Shown here: one piece after another, positions 36,363 to 49,901 of the stretch
Layout of the letters: each line of letters starts with the position of its first letter
How positions within the stretch are numbered: the first letter of the stretch is position 1
NCBI GenBank assembly: GCA_034008185.1
Contig: CM067086.1
Coordinates: 33,997,007-34,061,006, forward strand
Direction: 5' to 3'
DNA from: Gorsachius magnificus
Taxonomy: Eukaryota; Chordata; Aves; Pelecaniformes; Ardeidae
DNA length: 64,000 nt
Translations under genes and position numbers: made by a program
Notes under the pieces: model-generated
The model's database searches: none
Told to the model about the DNA's origin: nothing
Seen by the model: only the letters and a program-made list of their open reading frames with translations

Positions 36363-39300
36363 TTGGACCACATGCCCAAAGAGGCTGTGCAATATTTGAT
36401 CGCTCTTATTGCAAAGAACATCAGAATTTCCCTTGCCTCTCAGCCTTGCATTGTGCTTTTCCACAGAAACTTTTGCTAGAAGGACCTGATGCAATGCAAG
36501 ACTGGAACAGGTGCAAGTAGAGAGTGGTGGGGTTTTTTTAAAGCCCGATGATCCATTTTATAGAGCCTCACGTTGCTTTGGACAACTCTAAGTATATTAC
36601 AGGAAGCAGGGAAAAAAATATGGCATATTGTCCTTTATGCAAGTTTACCATAGTTGCTTTAAAACTTGCAGAGGATTTTAGGTGTAAGGCAAGGCTCTAA
36701 TCTCTTTCCAAAAACCTAAGAAGGATTTCAGGGAAGTAACAAGTAAGGAACCATATTCCCTTTGTACCATGCAGCAGCCACACAGAAAACACAGTTTTTG
36801 GTCTTGAAGTACCTTGGGCTGTGCCAGACCTTCTGTAAATAGCAGTGATGCAAGCTGGCTCCTGCCCTCCTTTCTTGACTGCTAACCATCTACAGGAGGG
36901 CATGGTAAGGAAGATGGGCACGTCTAACTCAGGCACTTCTGGAGACTGATGGGGTAATATTCACTACAGCTTTCTCTGTGGGGTGATATGGATGCTGATT
37001 GGAATATTGAGTGCTGATTTTAGCTGACATACGAGTCCTGGAGCTTTGTGTAAAGGTTTTCTCACACAAAGTAGAACTTAGAATTTGGTTTTGTGAAAGC
37101 ACATGTATTCCTGCCTGGTACTGAGAAGCGCTGGCATTTTGTCACCTCTGAAGCAGATGCCCCTTCCCTTGCACTACTATTTTTAACTTGCTGACATGTT
37201 CTTAGAGCTCAGATCAGCTATTTACATGCCTCTCATGCACATCTCATCCTTCTCTTCCCTTTTCAGGGGTCCACTGTCCTGGGGAACCCACACATTTTTT
37301 CCCCCATCTGTTGAAGAAGGCTTTAGGGCAATCACAGTAGGCCATCTCAAGAATTAGGTACACACAAGGCAGTTTTAGTCAGTCAATGAAAGCCTCCAAT
37401 AAGGCTGAATTTTAAAGACCTAACAGCTTTAGCTTACTAGGTTTGCTTCAGCTTGTTTATATCCCATTAAAATTCGTTTAACCACAAGTATTTCTTTCCA
37501 TTCTGGTACTTTAGGAGCACCACGACTGTAGCAGAGGTCAATGACAGAGCCCAGGCCTAAGATGAGTTACGACTCCCAATATGCAGCACTAATTCCAACA
37601 GCTACTCTTCCCACCAAAACCAGTCATACACAATGACATTTTCTATTAAAAATAAATGGACAATGAGATCCCGCTCTCTTGCTTTCTTATTTCTTTTATA
37701 CTTTTTAAATAACCTTTAACTTGCAAATGACAAATTAAATCCTATATAATGCTATATACACATTCCTGCTGCACAGCTTTCCAGTTGATATTTGTTTCCC
37801 CCACCATACCACTTGATTCAGCGCAGGCTATGCTACTTGTATTTGCAGTCCTTTGGCACCTGTTAAGAAGACAGACAAACTCTGCTGTCCCCTGGACTGC
37901 CCTGGTGTACCAAACGCATTCCTGACCTTGTTCTGTTTCTTCCCAAGTCACTCTTTCTACAGGAAAGCTTCCTTCAAGTCCTTCCACTGAAGGAACACCT
38001 GAAAAACACCACTTGCAGAAATAGCTCTGTGTTTATAGCTATTCCCCATCTCCTATGGGCTTCTTGTGTAATTACATACCTGATGCATTCTACTGCACCC
38101 AGATGGTGAGCTGTTAATGCCAAAGGAGATAATCTGTGTAAATTAATAGGATAAGCCAAGTGGCTGTGTAATTTAAAGATCACATTTAAAACCTATCTTT
38201 TCTTTGTGGTTTTTTTATTCTACTTTGAGCATCACCCTTCACAGGTTTTAGCACACAAGGTTAATATAGGCACAAAACTGCTGATAAAATAGTCAATTCC
38301 TCACAGCCTAGCCTCAAGCGCAGGGCTCTGGACTTTGCTGCCACCAAGACATTTTTTCCCCCCTCTAATTACCAATTTCTGGGATATCTCATTTACAAAA
38401 GCTTCGTGGGTCCCTTCTGAGATCCTGACTGAGTCTATTGATTCAGTCCCATCTTACTATTTCACTCATTGCTGAGATCTGAGCTACATGCTAATGGCCT
38501 GCCTGCTTGCAAACTAGTCAGAGCTTTGCACCCTACTACAGCTGCATTAGAGAAGTACACACAAATATACAGGCAATAATTATGTATGTAGCAGCTCCTA
38601 GCTATTTCAGCTCCTGTTCTCCTCAGTGGTAGATTGTCCATGTTCATCTCTCTAACAATCTTCCCGAGCGAATTGACTCCAAGGAACAAGAATGCTGCAT
38701 AGACCATCCCCATCAAGAAGCATTTGCTGAAGTTTCCTCCCCATGCTAAGGGCTTGTCTATGAGTAGACATTTACTACATTTGGACATTCTGAAATGGCT
38801 CTTGGTGGAAATCTAAACTTGCAATAGCTCTAGGTTTGTACCAAAACAGCTACTCCCTAATGCCTGTCCCGATTAGTTTAAGTACAGATGAACTGTAGTG
38901 GCCAGAAGCAGCAGCAAACGTGGTGGAGTAAGCAGGGTGCTGCCAGCCACCGGTGTTTTACACAGGAGGTCACAGAGCCCTGCTTTGAGCCGGATCGCTT
39001 TAAATGTGAATTGCTGCCTGGAGCACTGTTTACAGTAGTGCTCCCTCCTCTGAGGTGAACTGCTGTTAGCGATAATGGAAAACTCTAGTTGAAAAAAAAT
39101 TAAATATCATTAGGCACAGCTAAATAAAAGCTGTTTAAGGAAATGACAGTAGCACTTTCACTTCTAGAGAAACCTGTTACTTGGCAGCGACATTTGTACA
39201 GATTAGTAAGTCTTTAAATTTAGTTATGTAACCTCAACTATAGTTCAAGGGCAAGGATAATCTTCCAAGTGTAGTTTATCCACATATATTTTCAAACCAA

Positions 39301-41100
39301 TATATTTACCTGATGTAAGTGGCATCTCTAACTGCTTCTTACCAGTCTGCCTATTTTGCCGCCTTTCTAGCTTGATGTCTCCCTAAGTCCAGGTGCCTCC
39401 CCAGCAGGGCAGGGCTGCTAACCTTAAGGCAAAACCGATGTCCCTGAAGCCCTGGCACTGAGCCTTCCCATCTCCTGGAGCTCTAGACTTGAGTGGTAGT
39501 AACTTGTCTGGGGCCTTCAAGCAACCAGTGGCTGCCAATGGACCAGGTTATCCTACATGACATTGCAGAATTGCAGAGCTCCATGAGGCAATTTGGAAGA
39601 TTCATAAAAGACATCCCATGACAGATAATATCACACTGTATTTGGATATAGGTTGGCTTTCTTACTGTGAGAGTTACCCGCATCACGGATGTTTAAAGAC
39701 TGCAACAGTGGTTTCACAGGAATCCAAAATACACAAGGACATGAAGGGTTTTTTCCCTGGTTTACTAGTAATTTGTAATAAAGAAATTCAAGTAGATACT
39801 CACATATATTATTTTGAGGTGTCACTGGCGCAACACAAACTGCTCCCAGGAGTGGGGCTAACTGATGACAGGGAAGTATCTCTTCATGGATGGTCTGCAT
39901 CACGGAATCCATAGGTGGCCAGGTGCTCTTGGTGAGGGTCTGGTCTGTCCAGGAGAGCTCACACAGAGAAGCTTGTGCAGAGCAGCTCATCTTGGGTAGA
40001 TGGCAAGTTCTTTTTATGTCTTTGATGTAGATATGCGGGTATAGGACACCAGTTCCTGGAGCATTTGTTACTGGCTTCTGCTTTCCTGGAAAGCCAGTTT
40101 GTTATCACAGTTTCTTTGTTCTGTGCTTATCAAGGACATCTCTGCCCCCAGCTAAGCTTGTCAGGGAAATTTCAGGGTCCCAGCTGAGTAGATACCCTTC
40201 TTTGTCAGTACATTTCCATTGTGACTGGGTCACCTTTGTGGCTGCCCCATCACCAGTAAGAGCCACATGGGATGGAATGAAGCAATCATGCTACTTTGTA
40301 CACCTGTACATGCAAATTCTCTAATGAAGCTTTGATGCCTAAGCTCTCAGCTACAGGGTAGTAGCTGGAGTCTTAACCTCCTAGTTACAAAAGATTAGTC
40401 TCTGCCTAGAAAAAGTTTGGTGCCAACAGTATGACACTTATACTTTGTGCTGTCGCGTGCTATCTAAGTGCATTGACTTCCTTTCAGTTTCAATGTGTCA
40501 AGAAATTTTAATGCAAGAGTATAGTTTAAAACCATGCAGGTCTCCCAAAAGGGAAATAATCTCATCCACAAACAATTAGTCAAAGTAAACACATTCCCAC
40601 ACAACTTTAACCTGCGTAGTCACTGACGCTGAATGCTTTTTTCTTCTGGCAGTGGAGATTCAGATCCTGTCTATTTAGTCTCAGAGGAAAAGATTTCTCT
40701 GCTTTCTTACTACCTTTAAGAATGCCTGGAAGATGCAATCAATACAGGCTGATTGCAGTCCTACAAATCTCTTGACAATTTGATTGGGGTGGAAATGTAG
40801 GAAGCATCTATTGGCAACTTGTGTTAATGTTCTATCACTCAGAAATGTCCAAAGTATAATCCCAGAGGTGCACGTACAGGGATACCTGTAAGAAGAGAGG
40901 CAAAATCTAGAGTTAGTATCCTGCAGAGTTTGTTTTCCTCTGGACAAAATCCTCAGATGGATCTTTGTGGTGCTCTTCTGTTCCCAGGATTTTCTCCCAG
41001 CACAAAGCGCGATCTTTATAATAGAAACCAGGGAAAGGCAAGACCTACTTAATTATGCAGTTTTGCAGCCAAATTAATAATTATAATAATTTTAATTATA

Positions 41101-41222
41101 TCCTCCACCACAACCAGCACTGTCACCCCCCCCACCACAACCGTAACCACTGGCTCCAACCACCATGACAGTCACCACCACCATCTCCCCTATCACCCTG
41201 ACACCATCACCACCATATCACC
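41101..41222. repeat. CAC/ATC-rich low-complexity tract
   Basis: The plus strand has many CCACCAC, CACCATC and ATCACC units with very little G, including a run of eight C. It looks like a decayed (CAC)n or (CACCAT)n repeat. Confidence 0.8.
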
Positions 41223-41737
41223 TGATGTTACCTCAGTCCTAGATTTAAACAGACATGTGTGGAGACCTCACGCAATACTGGGAACATTGCTACCTCTCTC
41301 CTTATTATGACATTCTTCACACCTTTCATAAGCCATCCAGCTCTACAGAGCACATGGTGCATGATAAAAATCTTAGACTGATTTTGAAAAAAAACAGACA
41401 CTGATCTATGACATGACGCACCTCTAAGTTACTTGGAAAAGGAATTACAATCCTCTCCGCTGTACTATGTTAAGCTTTCTGGTGCCCACTCACCTGAAAT
41501 ACTGTTGCTCTGACCCAACTCCCTTTGTAGCCTCAAGAGAATTTGCTGCAGCTGGTAGCTAATTTATCTTCACTGCTTTCAATACTGTTGTGAACACCAC
41601 CTGACCCTCGTTTTCTGCCTTAGAGACAGATCCTGATTACTTGGGGCTGTATGGGATTTCCTATAGTGTGTTACATAATACCTCTGACAAAAATGTACAG
41701 CCCCTAGAATAATGTATAACAAACAATTCTGCAAGCA

Positions 41738-41990
41738 ATAACAGATATTAGATAAATTATAATAAAATAGAGATAAATATGAGTACAAAATAGATATATG
41801 CTATATGATATATAATCATGCATAATATATATTCAGATATCTCTCATAATATACATATGGATAATAATATAAAACAATAACGCTATTCTTTATAATAATA
41901 TATAGCTGTAATACTGATAATCTCTATAGAGATCTATGTTATATGAAGACATGGACAGCTAAACATCTATATACCAAGAGAGATATAGAA
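41738..41990. repeat. AT-rich degenerate (TA)n tract
   Basis: About 250 bp dominated by ATAT, ATAATATA and GATATA words with few G or C. It resembles a decayed TA-rich repeat. No coding potential. Confidence 0.7.
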
Positions 41991-43402
41991 CTATATAAAC
42001 AACATTTGTCATAAATTCTATTTGGAAGCTTCTTCAGAACAGTTGTTGTCAGCTTGAAGTGACAATGCTACAGAAAATACCCTGTATACAAAAATTTCTA
42101 CCTCTCCTGATCTGCAGGAATACTCCATTGTCTGCAGCTGGGAAAGGAATTAGAAATTCCTCATTCACAGAAACCATTTACAATACCGAGCTTATCCTAT
42201 ATTATCCAAACAATCTACTAAATCGTCCTTTTGTAAGGCCTGTGTGCTGGGTAAGAAACTCAGGAATCTGCTGGGTGATGAGTTTTATTGATTCTAGCAG
42301 CTGATGCAGCTTTGCTCCACCAAACTCTGTTAAAGTCGCTGCATTACCAAGTGCCTTAAGAGGAATGACGTATCACATGGCTCTGGCAAGTCTTCCTGGG
42401 CCGATGGCAATCATGTCTCTTCTGCTGTTTAAAACTATCTAGAAAGTCTCATTGAAAATTTTCGTCTCTTTCTAGCTGCCTTATTTTACCAAGTAAGATG
42501 ATTCAAGCTAGATTTAAACCACCTTGCACTTACAATGCATTACATCTGATAATCTATCTGGGGGCATAATATTAACTACAACACAACCTTGAGACAGTCA
42601 TGAAACATCATAAAGCATGTTGGAACACTTCCTGTAAGCGCACATCATCTCTGGCTTAGCAGAAACCTTTTGAAATTTGAGTGTATAAAGGCTGATGGCT
42701 ATGGCTCTGTCATTGGAGGAAACTGGTACATCTGAACCTCTCTCCTCCAGCACTTTCCTTGCAAAGGAGGTAAGAAGATGGCAAGAAACTGTGTTGCACT
42801 AAGTCTTATTAAGACTGTCAAGAGAGACGAGCAAGCAAGGCAAACTTCAGATTCTCAGGCACAGCAAGAAATATCTTACGCTGCAGAGTCAGTGACCTGA
42901 TTTCAGGTGCTGATTGCAAGAAAGTGAATTGGCTTCTGAAAGCTTCCCTTCATCTGAGCAAGTGATGGCTTGGGTTGCACTGAGGTGAAGGGCTGCTTAC
43001 TAATTACCCTCTCACAACGCTGTCTGGCAAACCCGTGCTGTCTTTGTGCCAGCAAGGGAAGCATGGGCTGGAATAGCACCTTCTTCACTCTCTCTTTGAA
43101 GGGAGTTATATACAGGTGACCGAATCTCAAAATGCTATTTTTCTGATTTAGTAGGAAGCTGAGGATTCATGGTAAGGTTTTTCTGAATAAAAGAAGCACC
43201 ATACAGGGAAGGGTGTAGGACAGGCTTGCACAGACAGCGATTTTCTGTTTGTTATTAATTGTTTTTATACCGGTAGCTCAAAGAAACCTCAGTCTGGAGG
43301 ATAAAACCCTCCTTTTAGACATGCAGGCATGCTCCTAGAATTAACGATCTGAATTAGAGACATCAAGTGATTGAATGACCCATAGGCTGGGTGTTGTATA
43401 CA

Positions 43403-43422
43403 TGGGCTATTTAAATAGCCCA
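43403..43422. repeat. Perfect 20-bp palindrome
   Basis: TGGGCTATTTAAATAGCCCA equals its own reverse complement, with a TTTAAA centre. The symmetry breaks at the next base pair outward. It could be a chance palindrome or a dyad binding site for a dimeric factor. Confidence 0.95.
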
Positions 43423-44624
43423 CATAGCATATTCAGAATTTCATGTAAAAGAAGACTTTTTGGTCACTGAAAAGGTTATCTTTCAGGTATACACTCACTG
43501 TGAAGTGCCACACTGTTCCTTTCCCAAACCTGCCAACTGGATCAAGTAGGGACTTAAAACCGCAAATCTCTCATCCTTTATTTACATAACTGGGTTACAG
43601 TTGTATCTATCTATATGCATCTACCTACCTGGTGACTCTTCAATATAGATTAAAAAACCTACATCAAAATAACTTCATGGTCTCAAACTCCATATATCAA
43701 AGCTACATATTCAAGTCTGATTTAGCATCGGTGCATTTGCATTCTGGCATAGATGTGACAATGTGCAGTTACCTGACCTCATAGCTTTTTCTCAGAACAC
43801 TTGCCTCATGTGGCCCTAAAAGAAGCTTTTTTTTCTATTGAATGATGCTGAGTAACGTCATGCTTAAGTAAAAACACTGTTAACAATTATTATTGCTATG
43901 GGTAAAGTAGCTCTATTCTTGCTTCTCCCTGATTTTGAGTGTGGTGGGACAACCGACAAATATGCTACTGCAAATTACATCATCACCAATATCAGGTAAA
44001 AGAACCATCACCCTCTGGTTTAAATACCTGCTCTGAGAGAGAAACTCAGAAATCTTCTTCTCATCAGAGTACCTCTGATGAGCTTCAGTAGCATCCTAAG
44101 GGTTGTAAGGGCCTATTATCTGATCGGAAAGGAGACAGAGAAGAATTCTTTTGCCAAGCATAAATCTCATTTTAATTGAGATTATAAACATGCTGACTAT
44201 CTGACCCAGTTTTGCTTCTGCATATAATACCATATGCTGTTCTTTGCTTGCAAAATTGTAACTCCTATTGGTGTTAGCAATGGCAGTAGTTTTTTTATTT
44301 CTAAAGCAACAAAAGGCATCTTCTCTATCACTGTGGCAAGAGAATGCCACAGGACAATATGATCTTAATTAAACCAATAATAGATCTTCCAACAATTTAA
44401 TTCAAGCAACTCGCCCTTGCCAGAATAGAGAGGAAAGCAGTAAGTGTGGGAATAAGCACTTTAGGGGTAGGTGAAATGTTCCACAGTTTAATCAGTCAAG
44501 ACTGCACATCTGCATGGAAAACACAGCTTCTGACCCATGCTCTGTGGGAACTGGGAGGGGAGGCCAGAGAGAAGTTTTAAAATTGCCAGACGAAGCTGAC
44601 CCCTGAACGCAAGTCTTCAGCTCT

Positions 44625-45983
44625 GTGGTTGGGGCCTCTGGTAAACTCAAATCATGTATGATTGTGCCCATTTTCAAAAAGGGTAGAAAGGAAGACCCTG
44701 GGAACTACCGACCTGTCAGCCTCACCTCTGTGCCTGGGAAGATCATGGAACAGATCCTCCTAGAAGCTATGCTAAGGCACATGGAGGCCAGGGAGATAAT
44801 TCGAGATGATAGCCAGCATGGCTTCACCAAGGGCAAGTCCTGCCTGACGAACCTAGTGACTTTCTATGATGGTGTGACAACAACAGTGGACAAAGGAAAA
44901 CCAATGGACGTCATCTGTCTGGACTTCTGCAAAGCCTTTGACATGGTCCCCCACAACATCCTTCTCTCTACATTGGAGAGCTATGGATTTGATGGGTGGA
45001 CTGTTCGGTGGATAAGGAACTGGCTGGATGGTTGCATCCAGAGGGTAGTGGTCAATGGCTCGACGTCCGGATGGAGACCGGTGACGAGTGGTGTCCCTCA
45101 GGGGTCTGTACTGGGACCGGTGCTGTTTGATATATTCATCAATGACTTAGACAGCAAGATCGAGTGCACCCTCAGCAAGTTTGCGGATGACACCAAACTG
45201 AGTGGTGCGGTTGACACACCAGAAGGACGGGATGTCATCCAGAGAGACCTGGACAGGCTGGAGAGGTGGGCCTGTGTGAACCTCATGAGGTTCAACAAGG
45301 CCAAGTGCAAGGTCATGCACCTGGGTCCGGGTAACCCCCAGTATCAGCACAGGCTGGGGGAAGAAAGGATCGAGAGCAGCCCTGCCGAGAGGGACTTGGG
45401 GGTGCTGGTGGATGAAAAGCTGGACATGAGCCGGCAATGTGCGCTGGCGGCCCAGAAGGCCAACCGTACCCTGGGCTGCATCAGGAGAAGCGTGGCCAGC
45501 AGGTCGAGGGAGGTGATTCTGCCCCTCTACTCTGCTCTGGTGAGACCTCACCTAGAGTACTGCGTCCAGCTCTGGAGCCCTCACCACAAGAAGGACATGG
45601 ACCTGTTGGAGCGGGTCCAGAGGAGGGCTACTAAAATGATCCGAGGGCTGGAGCACCTCTCCTATGAGGACAGGCCGAGGGAGTTGGGCTTGTTCAGCCT
45701 GGAGAAGAGAAGACTGCGGGGAGACCTGATTACGGCCTTTCAGTATCTAAAGGGGGCCTCTAGGAGAGATGGGGAAAATCTTTTTAGTAGGGCCAGCTGT
45801 GTCAGGACAAGGGGTAATGGTTTTAAACTAAACCAGGGTAGATTTAGACTGGATATAAGGAGGAAATTCTTTACAACGAGGGTGGTGAAACACTGGAACA
45901 GGTTGCCCAGAGAGGTGGTGGAGGCCCCATCCCTGGGAACATTCAAGGCCAGGTTGGACGGGGCTCTGAGCAACCTGATCTAG
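44625..45983 (+). CDS. CR1 ORF2 fragment: reverse transcriptase
   Basis: An open frame of 452 codons with the same reverse-transcriptase core and C-terminal region as the frame at 12884-14452. The first catalytic aspartate is D100 in [18 protein letters not shown] is at 156-165 and FADD at 186-189, all intact. From its CR1 start (about codon 13) it differs from copy 1 by only two amino acids (Glu to Asp in KDMELLERV, and Lys to Arg in GASRKDGEN). The ATG and first dozen codons are host-derived. The N-terminal endonuclease and the start of the RT domain are missing, so it cannot mobilise itself. Confidence 0.92.
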   Translation: MVGASGKLKSCMIVPIFKKGRKEDPGNYRPVSLTSVPGKIMEQILLEAMLRHMEAREIIRDDSQHGFTKGKSCLTNLVTFYDGVTTTVDKGKPMDVICLDFCKAFDMVPHNILLSTLESYGFDGWTVRWIRNWLDGCIQRVVVNGSTSGWRPVTSGVPQGSVLGPVLFDIFINDLDSKIECTLSKFADDTKLSGAVDTPEGRDVIQRDLDRLERWACVNLMRFNKAKCKVMHLGPGNPQYQHRLGEERIESSPAERDLGVLVDEKLDMSRQCALAAQKANRTLGCIRRSVASRSREVILPLYSALVRPHLEYCVQLWSPHHKKDMDLLERVQRRATKMIRGLEHLSYEDRPRELGLFSLEKRRLRGDLITAFQYLKGASRRDGENLFSRASCVRTRGNGFKLNQGRFRLDIRRKFFTTRVVKHWNRLPREVVEAPSLGTFKARLDGALSNLI

Positions 45984-46080
45984 TTAGCGGTGTCCCTGCT
46001 CCCTGCAGGGGGGTTGGACTAGATGACCTCTAGGGGTCCCTTCCAACCCAAAACATTCTATGATTCTATGATTCTATGAT
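44661..46080 (+). mobile_element. Young 5'-truncated CR1 LINE (copy 2)
   Basis: 1,420 bp that aligns without any gap to 13130-14549 (constant offset 31531). It ends with three ATTCTATG units plus AT (46055-46080). The 5' truncation point is about 215 bp further in than in copy 1, and both flanks differ, so this is an independent insertion and not a segmental duplication. About nine substitutions separate the copies by eye. No target-site duplication is evident. Confidence 0.97.
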
Positions 46081-49000
46081 ACTTAGGGAGAATCAACATT
46101 GCATTCATTCACTTACCTTTTTTCAAGTTTCATCCTCAAACTATGGCACATTTTTCTGTACTTTTAAAAAGATTAGAAATTTCCAGTTTTGTGATAACAT
46201 AATTGTGATAATACTTTGTCAGATTAGAATTTTACCTATTACACTTTCTTCCCTGCTTTTGCCATGCTTTTATCTTATTTCTTCCACAAATATTTTCTAT
46301 GCTCCTTATTTGTTTATCTCTCATCCTTTCCTTCCTTTTCTAAGTGAAAGCAGACTCGATATATCTTAGCTTGATGATCACCTCTGATTTCCACCCTTCA
46401 TTTTCTTCACTTTGAGCTACCAATTGTTGGATTAATTGGACGCCTGTACGATTATGTCATTTGATTAACAAAGAAGGATACAAAATTCCCAATGTGATTG
46501 GAAAAGACAGGGAAAGACAGCAAAAGTAAAAATAAAAGTCTTGTATGAAGTAGTAGAGCACCAGTGAGACATGATTATCGTGACTGATGACATGCCCTCT
46601 CGTGGTCATCCCGCTACAAGAGCGATCCCTGATTTTAATGAAGGGCAGGCTACTGTGCAGCTGGTACTTACGCAATTAATTTGGTAAGACTGGTTTTAAA
46701 GGATGCGTCAGAGCCTTAAAGTGTGACTTCCCTGGGTGGAACTGTGCTACAAGGAGAGAAACATCAGTTAGGGAAAAGCAAAATCACACGGTAAACTGTC
46801 CCCATAGTTTTCCGGTATCGTTTTTGTGGCAATATCCTGAAAATACAAATCAACATTCCCTGTTCAGAAATAAAAAGGACTTCATCAGATGGTTCGTGTA
46901 TATTGTGTACTTTCTACAGACTCCCAATGTTATATACTGAATCCTAAAGCTAAATAAGCAGACTTGGATGACCTAAGACAGAATGACAAGACTTAATTTC
47001 TTTCCAAATATCAAATGCCATTTCTGATCTGCACTTGAATATAGATCAGAAATACAGATTTAGCCTGTAGGTAACTGTAACAAAAACACTGTTGATTAGT
47101 TCCACAATTGATTCTTATTGAAAATAACAAGGTACACTTGTTTTCTATGGTAAAGGACTCTGATTTAACTAGAAATATGCAATTATGTTCTTCTTTGGGT
47201 TTGAAAGGATAGTACACTAATTTTGGAGACTGAAGCCAAAATTATCTATATGAGATGAATCAGCCATTGTCATTTATACTCAATTTCAGCTAGGAATCAC
47301 ATCTTTGAGTCATTGTAATTACTGTCAGGATTGAAGTCCCTGATTTTGCTTTGCCGCAAGTGTGCTAATGATGCAGAAAGCAGCATTACATCTGCTCTTA
47401 CACCACTAATTAAAATGTATTTTAATCCCCTAAAAACATCATGTCACCATTTTCATACTCCATACTTACACATACCAATAGACACACACGTAATAGAACA
47501 AAGTTTTATTTGCAACTTAAAATCTCTGAAAGCGATGACTATGCTATACACAATTTCACAGGACGTCTTTGGTGCCCATTATTCAGAACTTGGACTTCGT
47601 GGCAGGTGCAGTCATACAGCATTGATAAAGAAAGTTGCATCAGTTAAAATTTAATGGCCTTTACACCAGAAAATGTGCTAAAGGTTATTAAATAGCAAAT
47701 ACCTAGATGTTCACAAAATGCCAAGTCAGAGACTCTGTAACTTTGTTCCCTTGTGGATTCTTCCAGGAGATCCATGGATTTCTTGTAAAGGGTCCAGGCT
47801 CGACACAAGAGCACTAGTCCCACTGAAATCTTCATCTTAGCATTAGGGCAACAGAGCAGCAAGACTTCCATTCAGTGTAAAATCTACAACAGCACAATGC
47901 CATTTTCTGCCTATTATTGCCCCAGTTGTATTTGTATGTTTTATTATTCTTGCTTGACATTTTTAATCAGTGGTTGTCTATCAGATTTCTCTCCATTTTT
48001 TTTTCCCAAAGCTTATCTTAATCCGCAAAAGATCTTGATTTCTGATTCTGTCAGCCACCATGTGTTTTTTCCCAACTGGGTTTAAGCTGCTTCGTTGCCT
48101 CCACCCATGTACCATCTCCACATAAATTTATATTAAAATATTCAAAATTGTTGCAGGCTGGAGAATTCCTACCCACTGTCAGAGGCAATGACCTTGCTGT
48201 CTCAGTGAAGTAGGACTCCTTGAGTTGGAGTCTAACTGCGGCCTCTCTTAAAAACACCTTTTCTTCAGGCTGGTTTACTCCTCCTAGCTTACTGCTGTCC
48301 ATATGCTCACCATATGTGCACCAGTGGTACCAGCTTGCTCTAACAGTAGCCCGGTGACACTGAAGCTTAGGGAGTCCTGTCTACATTTGCTGGGTCCCCA
48401 TTGCCTTCCCTGCCAGCAGCATGAAGGGCAGGGGAGAAGGGTCTGATGCATCTAGTTTTCCACTTCAGTGCTCGTGGAAAATGCCCCCAAAGCAATCTTT
48501 TGGCTGCTTATACCAGCTTCTTTGCCTTTACATGCCAAGACAGCAAAGCAACAATGTCAGGATAAGTTCAAGTCTGAAGTTAGAAAAATCATCACAATGC
48601 AAATTGTCTACTGAATCAAGCTTCCATGTTTTTCACACATACGTCAGTGCAGCAACCTGGTGTCAGTGGCTGGATAACCACACTTACTATTTCTAAAGAG
48701 AAATGTCCTTCTATAGTTTTATTACTATGGAGACTTTCTCAGATAAAATATAACAGCTTAGCTTTTCAAATCAACCAAAAAAATATAAATAGGTGGACTG
48801 AAAATAAGACTGGAAGACAGGTACATAAAACTGCTCCGAAAGATCTGGGCCATAGTTCATATAGCTTCTAAAGAAGGGAAGTGCTCATTGAAGCTAATGA
48901 ATATTTTGGTTCCTTATCAACTTGTGGATCAGAGCCTTGATATAAACACAGCTGGTGTGTGTTCAACCACATTTTTTCTACTGCTCTGCAAGTTGCAGGA

Positions 49001-49484
49001 TGCCATTTCATGAGGAGGTCTTGTGAGGATGTTTATCAAGTTAGCCTGAGTTTGGCAGAAGTAGATGATGTAAGCACCTTGCAATAAAACCAGACACAAA
49101 ATAAGCGTAAAGCTTTTAAACTCCCCCCTGCCCCAAACAAGGAGTTGTAGATTACATATTGCATAAAATATTATCATACTTGCAAATCATATGTGAAATT
49201 TGTGGGAAATAGTTAATCTGTTGACAAACAAGTAACTAAAATTTGTATTTACTTTCACATTATAGTACATCTGTTTTATTTGATTTTAAAATTCTGTTAC
49301 TGCAGATTAACTTTTGATGCCTGAGTTTTCCATGTGTAACTTGCATGGGAACAGTGACCCTGCCCAAGATATCCCCATGCTGTTCCATGTGCTGCAATGA
49401 ACTGGATGTCTTATCCATAAATAGTTAAATGCTGTTTCAAAAGAAAAGGAATTATCACTTCTGTTTATGGAATTTCTTCCAAAA
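46081..49484. other. Unique sequence, no gene seen
   Basis: About 3.4 kb with no transposon, RNA gene or exon that I recognise. All frames are about 107 codons or shorter and carry no family signature. Confidence 0.6.
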
Positions 49485-49489
49485 ATCTG
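49485..49489. repeat. 5-bp target-site duplication (left)
   Basis: ATCTG is repeated exactly at 51573-51577. It frames the whole defective provirus and fixes its ends. Confidence 0.85.
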
Positions 49490-49540
49490 TTTGCTGGTTT
49501 CAGCTGGGATAGAGTTAATTTTTTTTCTTAGTAGCTAGTA

Positions 49541-49546
49541 TATAAA
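49541..49546 (+). promoter_or_regulatory. LTR TATA box
   Basis: TATAAA within AGTATATAAACTGG, only about 50 bp from the LTR start, so this LTR has an unusually short U3. Confidence 0.55.
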
Positions 49547-49656
49547 CTGGGGAGAGTTGGCTGGGGGGCAGTGATCACTGCTCAGGGACGGGATGGGCAT
49601 CAGTCAGTGGGTGGTGAGTGGTTGCATCACTTGGGGATTTTTTTCACAGGTTTAGT

Positions 49657-49673
49657 TTCTCTCTCTCTCTCTC
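49657..49673. repeat. (CT)n microsatellite in LTR
   Basis: About eight CT units inside the 5' LTR. The 3' LTR has a shorter CCTCTCTC at the same place. Confidence 0.85.
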
Positions 49674-49710
49674 ACGCATTGTTTTCTTTTTCATTACAAT
49701 CTATTATGAT

Positions 49711-49732
49711 TATCATCATCATCATCATCATT
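49711..49732. repeat. (ATC)n microsatellite in LTR
   Basis: TATCATCATCATCATCATCA tract at the repeat-prone position of this LTR family. Confidence 0.9.
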
Positions 49733-49758
49733 ATAATTAACATTATTTTATTTCAATT

Positions 49759-49764
49759 AATAAA
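49759..49764 (+). terminator. LTR poly(A) signal
   Basis: AATAAA, followed by a U5-like C/T-rich end. The 3' LTR has ATTAAA at the equivalent place (51442-51447). Confidence 0.55.
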
Positions 49765-49901
49765 TTGTTCATATCTCAACTCACAAGTTTTCTTACTTTT
49801 GCTCTTCCAATTCTCTCCCCCATCCTTCGGGGGGTTTGGGGAGGGCGAGAGAGCGGCTGTGGGGTGCTTAGTTGCTGGCTGTGGCTGAACCACGACAGTC
49901 G

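Larger units (their letters stand above)
36363..44660. other. Unique sequence with simple-sequence tracts
   Basis: About 8.3 kb without a recognised gene or transposon. It contains a CAC-rich tract (41101-41222), an AT-rich tract (about 41738-41990) and a perfect 20-bp palindrome (43403-43422). The open frames are short, mostly under 120 codons, and overlap on both strands, as expected by chance. Confidence 0.55.
49490..49897 (+). repeat. 5' LTR of defective provirus
   Basis: 408 bp. The start TTTGCTGGTTTCAGCTGGGA differs at two early bases from the TGTCCTGG start of the solo LTRs. The end is AACCACGACA. It contains a TATA box (49541-49546), a (CT)n run (49657-49673), an (ATC)n run (49711-49732) and an AATAAA signal. 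It lacks the long U3 core seen in the 7315 and 9373 LTRs. Confidence 0.88.

Noticed and set aside
41101..41222. CRISPR-like or coding repeat in the CAC-rich tract
   Set aside because: No regular spacing and no constant repeat; it is low-complexity sequence in a vertebrate genome.
12915..46080. The two CR1 copies as a segmental duplication
   Set aside because: Flanks are unrelated and the 5' ends differ by about 215 bp; similarity stops at the element ends.
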